From: Candidatus Phosphoribacter baldrii
Lineage (GTDB): Bacteria > Actinomycetota > Actinomycetes > Actinomycetales > Dermatophilaceae
Direction: 5' to 3'
NCBI GenBank assembly: GCA_016704565.1
Contig: JADIZV010000001.1
Location: 248,001-312,000 of the forward strand
Length of the DNA stretch: 64,000 bases
This document shows positions 43,191 through 51,547 of this stretch, one piece after another; the stretch's first letter is position 1; every line of letters begins with the position of its first letter. The translations under genes and the position numbers were made by a program. Below the pieces are notes generated by a model, which was given only the letters and a program-made list of their open reading frames with translations, had not been told where the DNA came from and ran no database searches.

Positions 43191-44224
43191 GTCGCCCCAC
43201 CATTGCCGACATCGCCTTGACCGTGGGCGTGTCCAAAGGGGCGGTCTCCTATGCGCTGAACGGACGCCCGGGGGTGTCCGATGCCACCCGGTCCCGGATC
43301 CTTGAGGTGGCCCGCGAGCTCGGCTGGCGCCCGCACGCCGCGGCTCGCGCGTTGTCCGGGCATGGCGCCGACGCCATCGGCCTGGTCCTGTCCCGACCGG
43401 CGCGGACACTTGAGGTCGAGCCGTTCTTCACCCAACTCGTCGCCGGCATCGAGTCCGAGATCTCGACCCGCGGGTCTGCACTGGTCTTCCAGGTGGTCTC
43501 TGACCACTCGGCCGAGATCGAGGTCTATCGACGGTGGTGGTCCGAACGCCGGGTCGATGGCGTCCTGCTGGTCGATGTCCACGTCGATGACGTCCGACTG
43601 CCGGTGCTCGCGGACCTCGGGATGCCAGTGGTCGTCCTCGGTTCCCGCCCGCCCTCCGATGGAGTCATCGGAGTGTGGAGCAACGACGGCGAGTCGATGC
43701 GGGGCCTGCTGGACTATCTCGTCGCCACCGGCCACGATCACGTCGCACGGATCGCCGGACCGGCGCACCTGGAGCACACCGCCGTGCGCACCGAGGCACT
43801 GATCCACCACGCCGGGGAGCTCGGCATCGGACGCTGCGAGATCATCGACACCGACTACTCACTCGAAGCCGGGGCAGCTGCCACCCGGGAGATCCTCAGC
43901 CGCCGGGAGGGGCGGCCCTCGGTCCTCATCTACGACAACGACATCATGGCGCTGGCCGGGTTGTCGGTCACTCAGGAGATGGGCGTGAGCGTCCCCGACG
44001 ACATCTCCATCGTGGCGTGGGACGACTCCATGCTCTGCCGCGTCGTCCACCCAGCGCTGACGGCTCTGGGGCGGGATGTGCCGGGGTTCGGCGCCACCGC
44101 CGCACGGTTGCTATGTGACCTCCTCAAGGGAGAGGCCGTGCGCAGCGAACACGTCCCTCCCGCCCAGTTGGTCGTCCGGGGAAGCACCGCGCGACGGAGC
44201 GCCAGGGTCGCGGGCGCACGCTGA
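43187..44224 (+). CDS. LacI family transcriptional repressor
   Basis: A 345-residue LacI/GalR regulator. The DNA-binding headpiece PTIADIALTVGVSKGAVSYALNGRPGVSDATRSRIL with hinge ELGWRPHAAARALSG is complete. The sugar-binding core includes GLVLSRPARTLEVEPFF, VDGVLLVDVHVDD, and DNDIMALAGLSVTQEMGVSVPDDISIVAWDDSMLC. Being the last gene of the operon, coupled to the beta-mannosidase by a GTGA overlap, it probably autoregulates. The operator-like ACTTAAC sites at the operon head are the natural targets. The inducer is likely a small oligosaccharide from the same pathway. Confidence 0.92.
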   Translation: MSRPTIADIALTVGVSKGAVSYALNGRPGVSDATRSRILEVARELGWRPHAAARALSGHGADAIGLVLSRPARTLEVEPFFTQLVAGIESEISTRGSALVFQVVSDHSAEIEVYRRWWSERRVDGVLLVDVHVDDVRLPVLADLGMPVVVLGSRPPSDGVIGVWSNDGESMRGLLDYLVATGHDHVARIAGPAHLEHTAVRTEALIHHAGELGIGRCEIIDTDYSLEAGAAATREILSRREGRPSVLIYDNDIMALAGLSVTQEMGVSVPDDISIVAWDDSMLCRVVHPALTALGRDVPGFGATAARLLCDLLKGEAVRSEHVPPAQLVVRGSTARRSARVAGAR

Positions 44225-44265
44225 CGGCGGCGGGGCCGACGGATCCCCGAGGTCCCCATCGGAGA

Positions 44266-45111
44266 TCAGGCGAGCGTGCCGATCTTGAACCTCGCGAGCG
44301 CATCGGTCGGCTTGCCGGCGCCGCGGTGCTGAGCCGTGAACGCCGCTGTCCCGTCGGTGCCACACAGCCCCTTGATCGCGTCCGCGCCGCCCTTGTGCTG
44401 GTCGATCCAGGCCGTGAGGTCGTAGACCCCGCCGCTCACCGCCGCCCAACACGAGTCCTTCGTGTTGTGGGTGGCCACCTGCGCCATCGTGTATGCCGTC
44501 GCCCCCGTGGCCGCGCCGCCGCTCGCCGAAGACGACGAGATCGGCCCGCTGGGTGCAGAGGCCCCCGTGGTGGAAGTCGAGGACGACGTAGGGGCGATCC
44601 TGCCGCTCCACACAGCGGTCGCGCCGCTATGCCCGACGATGACGGTCATCCCGATCGTGGCGAGAGCCAACACCGCCGCGAGGACGCCGCCAACTGTCAC
44701 CATCGCGGACCCGCCGCCGACCGCTGCACCCGTACCCACCGACGCGCGGGCCTGGCCTGCGCGCCGCGCCATGAGGAACCACGCCACGGTGACGACCAGG
44801 AGCACGACCGCGACCAAGGGGAGCCGCTCGCCCCACTCGGCGTGCTCACGCGGCATACCGACGCGGGCTGCCAGCGCTTCACCGGACTTCTCGGCCGCGA
44901 CGGCCGCGCCGGCCCCCGCGGTCAGCCCCAGCAGGGTCAGCCAGCCGAAGGTACCCCGCCAACGGCGCACGAGAACGAGAGCGATCACCGCAAGGGCGGC
45001 GACGGGCAGGAGGACAACGGCTCCGTGCACCACCAAGGGGTGGACGGGCAGGCCGGAGATCGTGTCGAACGGACCCGAGTCGGCGACCAGTGCAAGGACA
45101 CGTGAGGACAT
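44266..45111 (-). CDS. DUF2231 membrane protein fused to cytochrome b5-like domain
   Basis: A 281-residue membrane protein. The first part is DUF2231: LPVHPLVVHGAVVLLPVAAL carries the HPxxVH motif, then three or four more helices. A Ser/Thr/Ala-rich linker follows. The C-terminal domain is cytochrome b5-like: YTMAQVATHNTKDSCWAAVSGGVYDLTAWIDQHKGGADAI, then AFTAQHRGAGKP. The HKGG histidine and the later histidine would ligate heme. DUF2231 proteins are themselves often linked to heme or electron transfer. It could act as a membrane electron carrier; partner unknown. ATG 45111 is the start. Confidence 0.9.
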   Translation of the reverse strand: MSSRVLALVADSGPFDTISGLPVHPLVVHGAVVLLPVAALAVIALVLVRRWRGTFGWLTLLGLTAGAGAAVAAEKSGEALAARVGMPREHAEWGERLPLVAVVLLVVTVAWFLMARRAGQARASVGTGAAVGGGSAMVTVGGVLAAVLALATIGMTVIVGHSGATAVWSGRIAPTSSSTSTTGASAPSGPISSSSASGGAATGATAYTMAQVATHNTKDSCWAAVSGGVYDLTAWIDQHKGGADAIKGLCGTDGTAAFTAQHRGAGKPTDALARFKIGTLA

Positions 45112-45187
45112 ACCTGGAGGTTAAGTCACCATCCGCCGCCATTCTCGGCGAGCGCCCGAAAGGGAGGGTCAACCTGCCCTCAAGGGC

Positions 45188-45210
45188 ACGGCATACCTCC
45201 TGTATGCCGT
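45188..45210. repeat. Inverted pair of the dispersed octamer (hairpin) between divergent genes
   Basis: ACGGCATAC and GTATGCCGT are perfect 9-bp arms separated by five bases, CTCCT, the same spacing as the pair at 8668. It lies in the divergent promoter region between the cytochrome b5-like gene and the acyl-CoA synthetase gene. Confidence 0.8.
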
Positions 45211-45295
45211 CCGCCCACCTCAGGTGACCAACCTCCCGTCCCAGCGAGCTCCCGTTCCCCTCGTCCGATCCGGGCAAACCTGGCAGGCTGTCGAC

Positions 45296-46966
45296 ATGAA
45301 GAGCACCATGCAGACCACGCCACTGCTGATCTCGTCGATGTTGCGCTACGGCTCAACGATCCACGCCTCCGCCAAGATCATTACCTGGACCGGAACCGGC
45401 TCTCGCACAACGACGTTCGCCGAAGTCGGCACCAAGGCCGCCCAACTGGCCCACGCGTTGCGCGGCCTGGGGATCACCGGCGATCAGCGGGTCGCGACGT
45501 TCATGTGGAACAACGCCGAGCACCTCATCGCCTATCTCGCGGTGCCCTCCATGGGGGCAGTGCTGCATGCCCTCAACATCCGGCTCTTCCCGCCGCAGAT
45601 CATCTATGTCACGACACATGCCGACAACAAGGTCGTCATCGTCGACAACACCTTGGCCCAGCCGTTCAGCGGGCTGCTCCCGCACCTCAAGACGTTGCGG
45701 CACGTCATCGTCAACGGCCCGATCTCCGACGAGGTCCGGGCGGCGCTTGAGGCTCCCGAGCACATCGAGAGCGTCCACGACTTCGACACCCTCATCGCTG
45801 ACCAGCCGACGAGCTTCGACTGGCCCGAGGACGTCAACGAGAACGACGCCTCGTCGATGTGTTACACCTCCGGCACGACCGGCAACCCCAAGGGAGTCGC
45901 CTACTCGCACCGGTCCAACTACCTGCATGCGATGGCGGTCCAAAACGGGTTGAGCATCCGACAGGGTGACCACCTACTTGTCGTCGTCCCGCTCTTCCAC
46001 GCGAACGCCTGGGGTTTCCCCTACCTCGCGATGATTTCGGGCGCGACCTTGGTCATGCCGGACCGGTTCCTGCAGGCAGAGCCACTGGCCACGATGATCG
46101 AGGCCGAGAAAGTTACCGGTGGCGCGGGGGTTCCGACGATCTGGAACGACCTGCTGCAATACCTCGACAAGAACCCGGTCGACGTCTCCTCGTGCTCCAT
46201 GCTCATGGTCGGCGGCTCGGCCGCCCCACCCGCACTCATGCACGCCTTCAAGGAGAAGCACAACATCGACATCATCCACGGCTGGGGGATGACCGAGATG
46301 TCGCCGGTCGGCACCCTCTCGGTCCCGCCCGTCGAGGTCGAGGTCGGCTCGGACGACTACTGGCGCTACCGCACCGCGCAAGGCCGACTCCTTCCCGGCG
46401 TCGAGGGTCGCCTCGTCGGCCCCGACGACGACCTGCAGCCCTGGGACGGCCAGAGCGTCGGCGAGCTTGAGGTCCGCGGTCCGTGGATCACTGGGTCCTA
46501 CTTCGCCAACGGCTCCGAGTCCCCCGCCGAGCAAGCCGAGATGGAGTCCAAGTTCCACGACGGCTGGCTGCGCACCGGTGACGTCGGCACATTGACCGCC
46601 GACGGGTTCCTCGTGCTCACCGACCGGGCCAAGGACGTCATCAAGTCCGGCGGCGAATGGATCTCCTCGGTCGACCTTGAGAACGTTCTCATGGCCCACC
46701 CCGATGTCCGCGAGGCCTCCGTGGTCGGCGTGCCCGACGACAAGTGGGGCGAGCGGCCGTTGGCCAGCGTCGTCCTCGCCGAAGGCACCGCGACGACCGT
46801 TGCTGACATCCGGGAGTGGCTGGGCGACAAGATCCCGCGTTGGCAGGTTCCCGAGCGCTGGGCCGTCATCGACGAGGTGCCCAAGACCAGCGTCGGCAAG
46901 TTCGACAAAAAGGTCCTGCGCGCGCGCTACGCCGAGGGTGGCCTGGACGTCACCACCCTGGGCTGA
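45296..46966 (+). CDS. Long-chain fatty acid-CoA ligase (AMP-forming)
   Basis: A 556-residue acyl-adenylate-forming enzyme that activates fatty acids with ATP and CoA. Motifs: the phosphate loop MCYTSGTTGNPKGVAYSHR, VVPLFHANAWGFPY, GWGMTEMSP (A5), DGWLRTGDVGTLTADGFLVLTDRAKDVIKSGGEWIS (A7-A8 with the hinge), and the catalytic C-terminal lysine in KTSVGKFDKKVLR. Sequence style is that of medium/long-chain FadD proteins. ATG 45296 is the likely start; a second ATG lies at 45308. I saw no copy of the dispersed octamer in this gene. It ends one base before the end of eccE on the other strand. Confidence 0.95.
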   Translation: MKSTMQTTPLLISSMLRYGSTIHASAKIITWTGTGSRTTTFAEVGTKAAQLAHALRGLGITGDQRVATFMWNNAEHLIAYLAVPSMGAVLHALNIRLFPPQIIYVTTHADNKVVIVDNTLAQPFSGLLPHLKTLRHVIVNGPISDEVRAALEAPEHIESVHDFDTLIADQPTSFDWPEDVNENDASSMCYTSGTTGNPKGVAYSHRSNYLHAMAVQNGLSIRQGDHLLVVVPLFHANAWGFPYLAMISGATLVMPDRFLQAEPLATMIEAEKVTGGAGVPTIWNDLLQYLDKNPVDVSSCSMLMVGGSAAPPALMHAFKEKHNIDIIHGWGMTEMSPVGTLSVPPVEVEVGSDDYWRYRTAQGRLLPGVEGRLVGPDDDLQPWDGQSVGELEVRGPWITGSYFANGSESPAEQAEMESKFHDGWLRTGDVGTLTADGFLVLTDRAKDVIKSGGEWISSVDLENVLMAHPDVREASVVGVPDDKWGERPLASVVLAEGTATTVADIREWLGDKIPRWQVPERWAVIDEVPKTSVGKFDKKVLRARYAEGGLDVTTLG

Positions 46967-46967
46967 G

Positions 46968-49082
46968 TCAGGAGTTGGGGTCGACGCGAACAATGTCGAT
47001 GTGGCCGCCCGCGATGGCGGCCACATCGAAGTCTCCGAGCCCAGCGAGCGCTGCCGCGTCCCCAGGGGTCACACCCGCGAGCCGGACCAGTTCGTCGGAC
47101 CCCGCACCCCTGGACACGATGATGACGTCGGCGCCAGCGAGCACGGAACCGGCGCCATCTGCCGTGGCCAGCACGTGGATGACCGACTGCCACGGCTGCC
47201 GTGCTCCGGGGACTCCGCCCGAACTGGCCACACCTCCCGAACTGGCCACACCTCCCGCACCGGCAACAACCCCCGCACCTGCAACAACACCCGAACTGCC
47301 CGCCCCGGAACTGGCCACGACGAGGAGGCGAGCGCCAAGGTCGCCGTCGCCGGGAATGGTCCTGGCCTCCGGCGGCACCAGGGACACCATCCCTTCGACA
47401 CCGAGCTGACGCATCAGGGCCTGCCACGGCGCGGGACGATCGGTCGCGACGACCACCGCGACACCGCTGCGGGCCGCCCGTCCGGCCAGCATGGCCGGCA
47501 CCCATCCCTCCCCCACGGTCACGATCCGCTGCGGCCGCGCATGCACCAGATCGATGACGTATGCCGTCCCGTCGGCTCCGTGCCCGAAGAAGACCCCGCC
47601 GCCGATCACCGGCGCCAACGCATCGAGGGAGTCGAGGGGAACGGGCATGCGTGAGCGCAGAACCGGATGCAACGCGGCCGCGTCGTCGCCCCAGGCCGGC
47701 TCCCCGGCCCCGAGGATCGCGCTCGCCCGCAGGGCGGCGAGTTGGTCCCCGACCGGCGGGGCCACCTCCAGCCCCATCGCCGACCCGGCGCGCTCGATCC
47801 GCTGCGCGGCATCGGCCGAAGTCTGGGCGCCCGGACCGCTCGCCCGGGCAGCCACCCGCACTCGCGCCACGGGCCCGGGACCGACCGCACCTCGGGGCCT
47901 GCGGACCTCCACGGCCACGGTGATATCTGCGTCCGGATCACCGGCCAAGCCCAAGAACAGGTCAGCCTGATCGTCCGAGGCTCCCGGTCGCCAACGCGTC
48001 GCAACCAGGCTGCGGTGCGCTCCGCCCGGCCCGGTCACCTCGTGGCGTCCCTCAGTCCACGGGGTCGCCTCCGCTGCCGCACCCATCCCTGCCACACCCA
48101 CCCCTGCCGCACCCATTCCGCGAGCACCGGGCGCGGCCATCAGGTCGATCACCCCGGCCACTGCCTCCAGGTCCAAGGCGTCGGCAGACAGCCCCGCAGC
48201 CCGCACCTCAGCCACCACCGCGGCCGTGACGGCGGCCAAGCAGGCGTCCAGGCCCGAGCGTCCACCACCTCGGCGAGCGATCGCTTCTCTGGCCTCCAAC
48301 GGTCGGACCCGGACCGAGACAAAGACATCTCGACGGCCGCGCCACCACGGGCCGACCGGTCCGGTCGACGACCCCGCCGCCGGGATGAGAATGTGCACCG
48401 TCACCGCCTCGACGGGGATGTCCCCAGCCGTGAGGCGCTCGTGGATGGCCCGCAACGGCACCCGGTGGCGGAGCTCATGACGCACCGGCCGACCCGGCTC
48501 GGCGGATACCGCGACGACCGCGGTGGCTGTCTGCTCCCATTCGGCCACACCGAGATTGCGGCCCCGATGGTCTCGCACCGACCGCACGACCAGCCCGGGG
48601 TAGAGCGCTGCCCCGGTCGACTCCGCCGACGCGCGGCCCACGACCCGATCGCGGGTGAGGAACGACAGGCGCCGCAGGACTCCCGTGCCCACCGATCCTC
48701 CCCGCGTCGGGACGACCAGGGCCACTGTTGCTGTCGCCACCATCGCAAGGAGCACCCAGTGGACCGGCGTGCTCACCATCCGGACCAGCACCGCCACGAG
48801 CGCCGCCAGTTGCAGACCGACCAGCAGGCTGACCGAGACCGGCCCAAAGGTATGCCGCGGACGCGGCGCCCGGATCGACCGCACCCGACCCGGCGCCCGC
48901 ACCCCAACCGGGTCCAGCACGGTGCTAGGTGCGCCACCACCGGCTGGGTCGACGCGCGACGCCGGTGCGGGGGACGGCATACCGGATGACGGACCGGACC
49001 GGCGACGACGGGGCGCGGCTTGGGCCCGCTGCTCCCGACGCGACAACGGTTCGGGACCCCCTTCGGGGTTGATGCTGACCAT
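46968..49082 (-). CDS. eccE: Type VII secretion protein EccE-like
   Basis: A 704-residue type VII secretion membrane component. After a charged, disordered N-terminus of about 75 residues come two close membrane helices (FGPVSVSLLVGLQLAALVAVLV, then VHWVLLAMVATATVALVV) and the downstream RGGSVGTGVLRRLSFLTRDR, the EccE pattern. The long remainder is cytosolic and mixed alpha/beta; EccE stabilises the EccB-EccC-EccD channel. A Gly/Ala/Val repeat near the C-terminus comes from 18-bp DNA repeats. ATG 49082 is preceded by AGGGAGGAG. It diverges from eccB over about 190 bases. The length is greater than mycobacterial EccE, and EccC, EccD and MycP are not visible here. Confidence 0.82.
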   Translation of the reverse strand: MVSINPEGGPEPLSRREQRAQAAPRRRRSGPSSGMPSPAPASRVDPAGGGAPSTVLDPVGVRAPGRVRSIRAPRPRHTFGPVSVSLLVGLQLAALVAVLVRMVSTPVHWVLLAMVATATVALVVPTRGGSVGTGVLRRLSFLTRDRVVGRASAESTGAALYPGLVVRSVRDHRGRNLGVAEWEQTATAVVAVSAEPGRPVRHELRHRVPLRAIHERLTAGDIPVEAVTVHILIPAAGSSTGPVGPWWRGRRDVFVSVRVRPLEAREAIARRGGGRSGLDACLAAVTAAVVAEVRAAGLSADALDLEAVAGVIDLMAAPGARGMGAAGVGVAGMGAAAEATPWTEGRHEVTGPGGAHRSLVATRWRPGASDDQADLFLGLAGDPDADITVAVEVRRPRGAVGPGPVARVRVAARASGPGAQTSADAAQRIERAGSAMGLEVAPPVGDQLAALRASAILGAGEPAWGDDAAALHPVLRSRMPVPLDSLDALAPVIGGGVFFGHGADGTAYVIDLVHARPQRIVTVGEGWVPAMLAGRAARSGVAVVVATDRPAPWQALMRQLGVEGMVSLVPPEARTIPGDGDLGARLLVVASSGAGSSGVVAGAGVVAGAGGVASSGGVASSGGVPGARQPWQSVIHVLATADGAGSVLAGADVIIVSRGAGSDELVRLAGVTPGDAAALAGLGDFDVAAIAGGHIDIVRVDPNS
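47219..47290. repeat. 18-bp tandem repeats in eccE
   Basis: Four units: two identical copies beginning CGAACTGGCCAC, then two diverged copies beginning CGCACC. They encode the GGVASS/GVVAGA repeat of EccE (minus strand). Copy number is likely to vary. Confidence 0.8.
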
Positions 49083-49272
49083 CGACGCGGCTCCTCCCTG
49101 CCGTGCGCCTGTCACTGCGCGTCGCGGGCTGTGCCTCGGCCCCGAGGACTTCGGCCAGGCCGTCCACCGGTTCAGGCGGTCCAGCCGGTCGCAGTCTAGC
49201 GATTCGGGGGCGAGGACCGGGCTGCGGATACCATGGGACCGACCAGGGACGGACCCGTGACGACCTTGGCAC

Positions 49273-50763
49273 ATGGGACCGAACGGACAGGGGCGGGCGA
49301 CGGTGGCGGCGCAGCGCAGCACGAAGGTGCAGGTGCAGGCCTATCGCTTCGGCGTCCGCCGCGTCGAGCACGCGGTGCAGTCCGGTGTCGCGTATCGGCA
49401 GAGTTTGCACGGGCCACGACACGGTTTGGCGATGGTCATCGGGCTGGTCGTGTCGGGGCTGGTCCTGGCCGGATTCGCCGTCTACGGGTTCATCAAGCCC
49501 GCACCCTCGATCCGCGACGCCAAGGTGCTTGTCGACACCGACAGCGGCAGCGCCTACGTCATCCGGGACGGAGTTGCCTATCCGGCTCTCAACCTGGCAT
49601 CGGCGATGCTCGCCGCCGACCAGGACTCGACGGGAGCCAACAGCGTCCGACAGGTCAACACCGCGACCCTTGCCGACCTGCCGCGGGGCCAGCTGCTCGG
49701 CATACCGGGAGCACCCCACCAGGTGCCCGCGGAGGCGAGCCTGGCCCGCAACACCTGGACCGTCTGCGACGTCATCACCCGCGACCCGGCCGCTGCGCCC
49801 GGGATGACCGTCCTGCCGAAGACGACGGTGACTATCGGCCTCACTGCGACCCGGCCCGCGACCGACGCCACGACGGTGCTGGCCACCCCGGACGGGCGCT
49901 CCTACTTCCTCATCTTCCAAGGCCGCCGAGCTCGCGTCGAAGACCCCACTAACGCCGTCCTCACCGAAGGCCTCGGGCTCGACCTCGCCGCCGCCCGCCG
50001 GATCAGCGTGGGGCTGCTCAATGCCATCCCCGAGGTCGCCCCGTTGCGCATCCCGACCATCCCGTCGATGGGTGCCGCGACGAAGGTGGGCGGCCGCACC
50101 ATGCGGGTCGGTGACGTCGTGACGGTCGAACGCGCTTCTGGCGGAACGGTTCACGTGGTCGTCTTCGCCGACGGAGCCCAAGAGGTGACCCCCGCCGTGG
50201 CCGATCTCGTCCGCGTGGCGAGCGGCCAGACCGCAGCGCCCGTCGCCATCTCGCCCTCGGAGTTGGCCTCGCTCGGCCCGACCGCCAGCCCGCTGGATGT
50301 GGCCGCCTACCCGGCCCAGCGTCCGCAGGTCACCACCTTGGACCGCGCTCCCGCCCTGTGCCTCGACTGGCAGGTTGTCGACGGGTCAGCCGTGCGCCGC
50401 GTGTATGCCGCGTCCGAGGTTCCCGTGCCGACCGGAGCGGTGCCGGTGCCCGCACCGCCCACGGTCGGCACGGTGCCGGTTGGCACCGGTGCGGCCGACG
50501 CGGTCTACCTGCCTCCGGGGCAGGGTCTGGTCATCGGCCAAGCGAGCGACGGGGTCACCGCCAACACCGGCAATCTCTTCTTGGTCACCGATCAGGGGAT
50601 CAAGTTCCCCGTCGTGAGCCTGTCCGCGCTGCAGGCCCTGGGCCTGGGCAAGACGATCGCACCAGCCCCTGCCGAGCTCGTCGGGCTGTTGCCCCTTGGG
50701 CCCACGCTCGACCGGGCACCGGCGCGACGGTTCTTCGGTGAGGCACCGCACGCGAATGGCTGA
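49273..50763 (+). CDS. eccB: Type VII secretion protein EccB
   Basis: A 496-residue EccB, the component that anchors the secretion channel on the outer side of the membrane. The short cytosolic tail is typical: TKVQVQAYRFGVRRVEHAVQSGVAYR, then one helix at about 54-74 (MVIGLVVSGLVLAGFAVYGF) and KPAPSIRDAKVLVDTDSGSAYVIRDGVAYPALNLASAML. The periplasmic repeats end with ALCLDWQ, NTGNLFLVTDQGIKFPV and ALGL strings common to the family. ATG 49273 is used; a GTG at 49303 is an alternative. The stop overlaps the next gene by 8 bp. Confidence 0.93.
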   Translation: MGPNGQGRATVAAQRSTKVQVQAYRFGVRRVEHAVQSGVAYRQSLHGPRHGLAMVIGLVVSGLVLAGFAVYGFIKPAPSIRDAKVLVDTDSGSAYVIRDGVAYPALNLASAMLAADQDSTGANSVRQVNTATLADLPRGQLLGIPGAPHQVPAEASLARNTWTVCDVITRDPAAAPGMTVLPKTTVTIGLTATRPATDATTVLATPDGRSYFLIFQGRRARVEDPTNAVLTEGLGLDLAAARRISVGLLNAIPEVAPLRIPTIPSMGAATKVGGRTMRVGDVVTVERASGGTVHVVVFADGAQEVTPAVADLVRVASGQTAAPVAISPSELASLGPTASPLDVAAYPAQRPQVTTLDRAPALCLDWQVVDGSAVRRVYAASEVPVPTGAVPVPAPPTVGTVPVGTGAADAVYLPPGQGLVIGQASDGVTANTGNLFLVTDQGIKFPVVSLSALQALGLGKTIAPAPAELVGLLPLGPTLDRAPARRFFGEAPHANG

Positions 50764-51547
50764 CCCGGCCCCGCAGCGGGATGACACCGAGCAGTTGCTG
50801 GCCGATCTGGACCACGAGGTGCAGGTCGGGGGGGTCAGCCTCGTCGACTACTGGCGGCGGCGGGCGTCGATCGAGGCCGGCCACGGCGACCCACGACGTT
50901 CTCCGGCCACGCCTGCACCGACCCCGGATCAGCCGGTCGCGCAGCAGCCACCACCAGACCAACCGGCCCCGCAACAGCCACCACCAGACCAACCGGCCCT
51001 GCAACAGCCACCACCAGACCAACCGGTCCCGCAGCAGCCCGTCGCGGACCTGCCGTCCGAGTCGGAGACGCCGGCGCCAGACGCGCTCCTTCACCAGGCA
51101 GCACCTGTTGTGATGGCGCCGCCACCCGTTGTCGAATCGCGACCGGGGGCCATCGCGCCGCCACCACCGCCGCCACCGGGAGTCGGCGCGCCACAGATCT
51201 CCTGGCACGAGCTCGGAGCGGCGGTGCACGGCATACCGGATGAGCCACCCGGCACCCCCACGTCGGTGAGCGAACCGGCGACGCCCGAGCCCGGCCACGC
51301 TCCCGCGGCGACGTCGCTGGTGTCGCCTGCCCCACCCGACAAACCCGTCACGGCGGTCGGCGAGCAGCCGAAGGCGCATCACCTGTATGCACCGCCTGAG
51401 GGTGCGGTCCGGCTGCCGGTGCAGACATCCTGGGAGCCGCAAGACCCGCCGAACCCGCCGCGATGGTTGGCCCGGCTGTCCACCAAAGGCGACTCGTCAG
51501 CGCGGGGGCGTTCCGGCCGTCGCCGGGGTTGGGGCCGCAAGGGTTGA
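50756..51547 (+). CDS. Proline-rich protein coupled to eccB
   Basis: A 263-residue protein beginning MADPAPQRDDTEQLLADLDHE, then an acidic helix and HEVQVGGVSLVDYWRRRASIE. From about residue 60 it is disordered and very proline-rich, with three exact-style repeats QQPPPDQPA and a PPPPPPPG run. It ends in a basic stretch (SSARGRSGRRRGWGRKG). There is no signal peptide or membrane segment. The 8-bp overlap with eccB implies co-translation, so it is probably a cytosolic or secreted partner of the type VII system; I do not recognise a named family. Its 3' end overlaps the convergent transglutaminase-like gene by 51 bp. Confidence 0.78.
   Translation: MADPAPQRDDTEQLLADLDHEVQVGGVSLVDYWRRRASIEAGHGDPRRSPATPAPTPDQPVAQQPPPDQPAPQQPPPDQPALQQPPPDQPVPQQPVADLPSESETPAPDALLHQAAPVVMAPPPVVESRPGAIAPPPPPPPGVGAPQISWHELGAAVHGIPDEPPGTPTSVSEPATPEPGHAPAATSLVSPAPPDKPVTAVGEQPKAHHLYAPPEGAVRLPVQTSWEPQDPPNPPRWLARLSTKGDSSARGRSGRRRGWGRKG
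50941..51030. repeat. Three 30-bp tandem repeats in the proline-rich gene
   Basis: Three nearly identical 30-bp units, each containing CCACCACCAGACCAACCGG, encode the QQPPPDQPA repeats. Confidence 0.85.
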
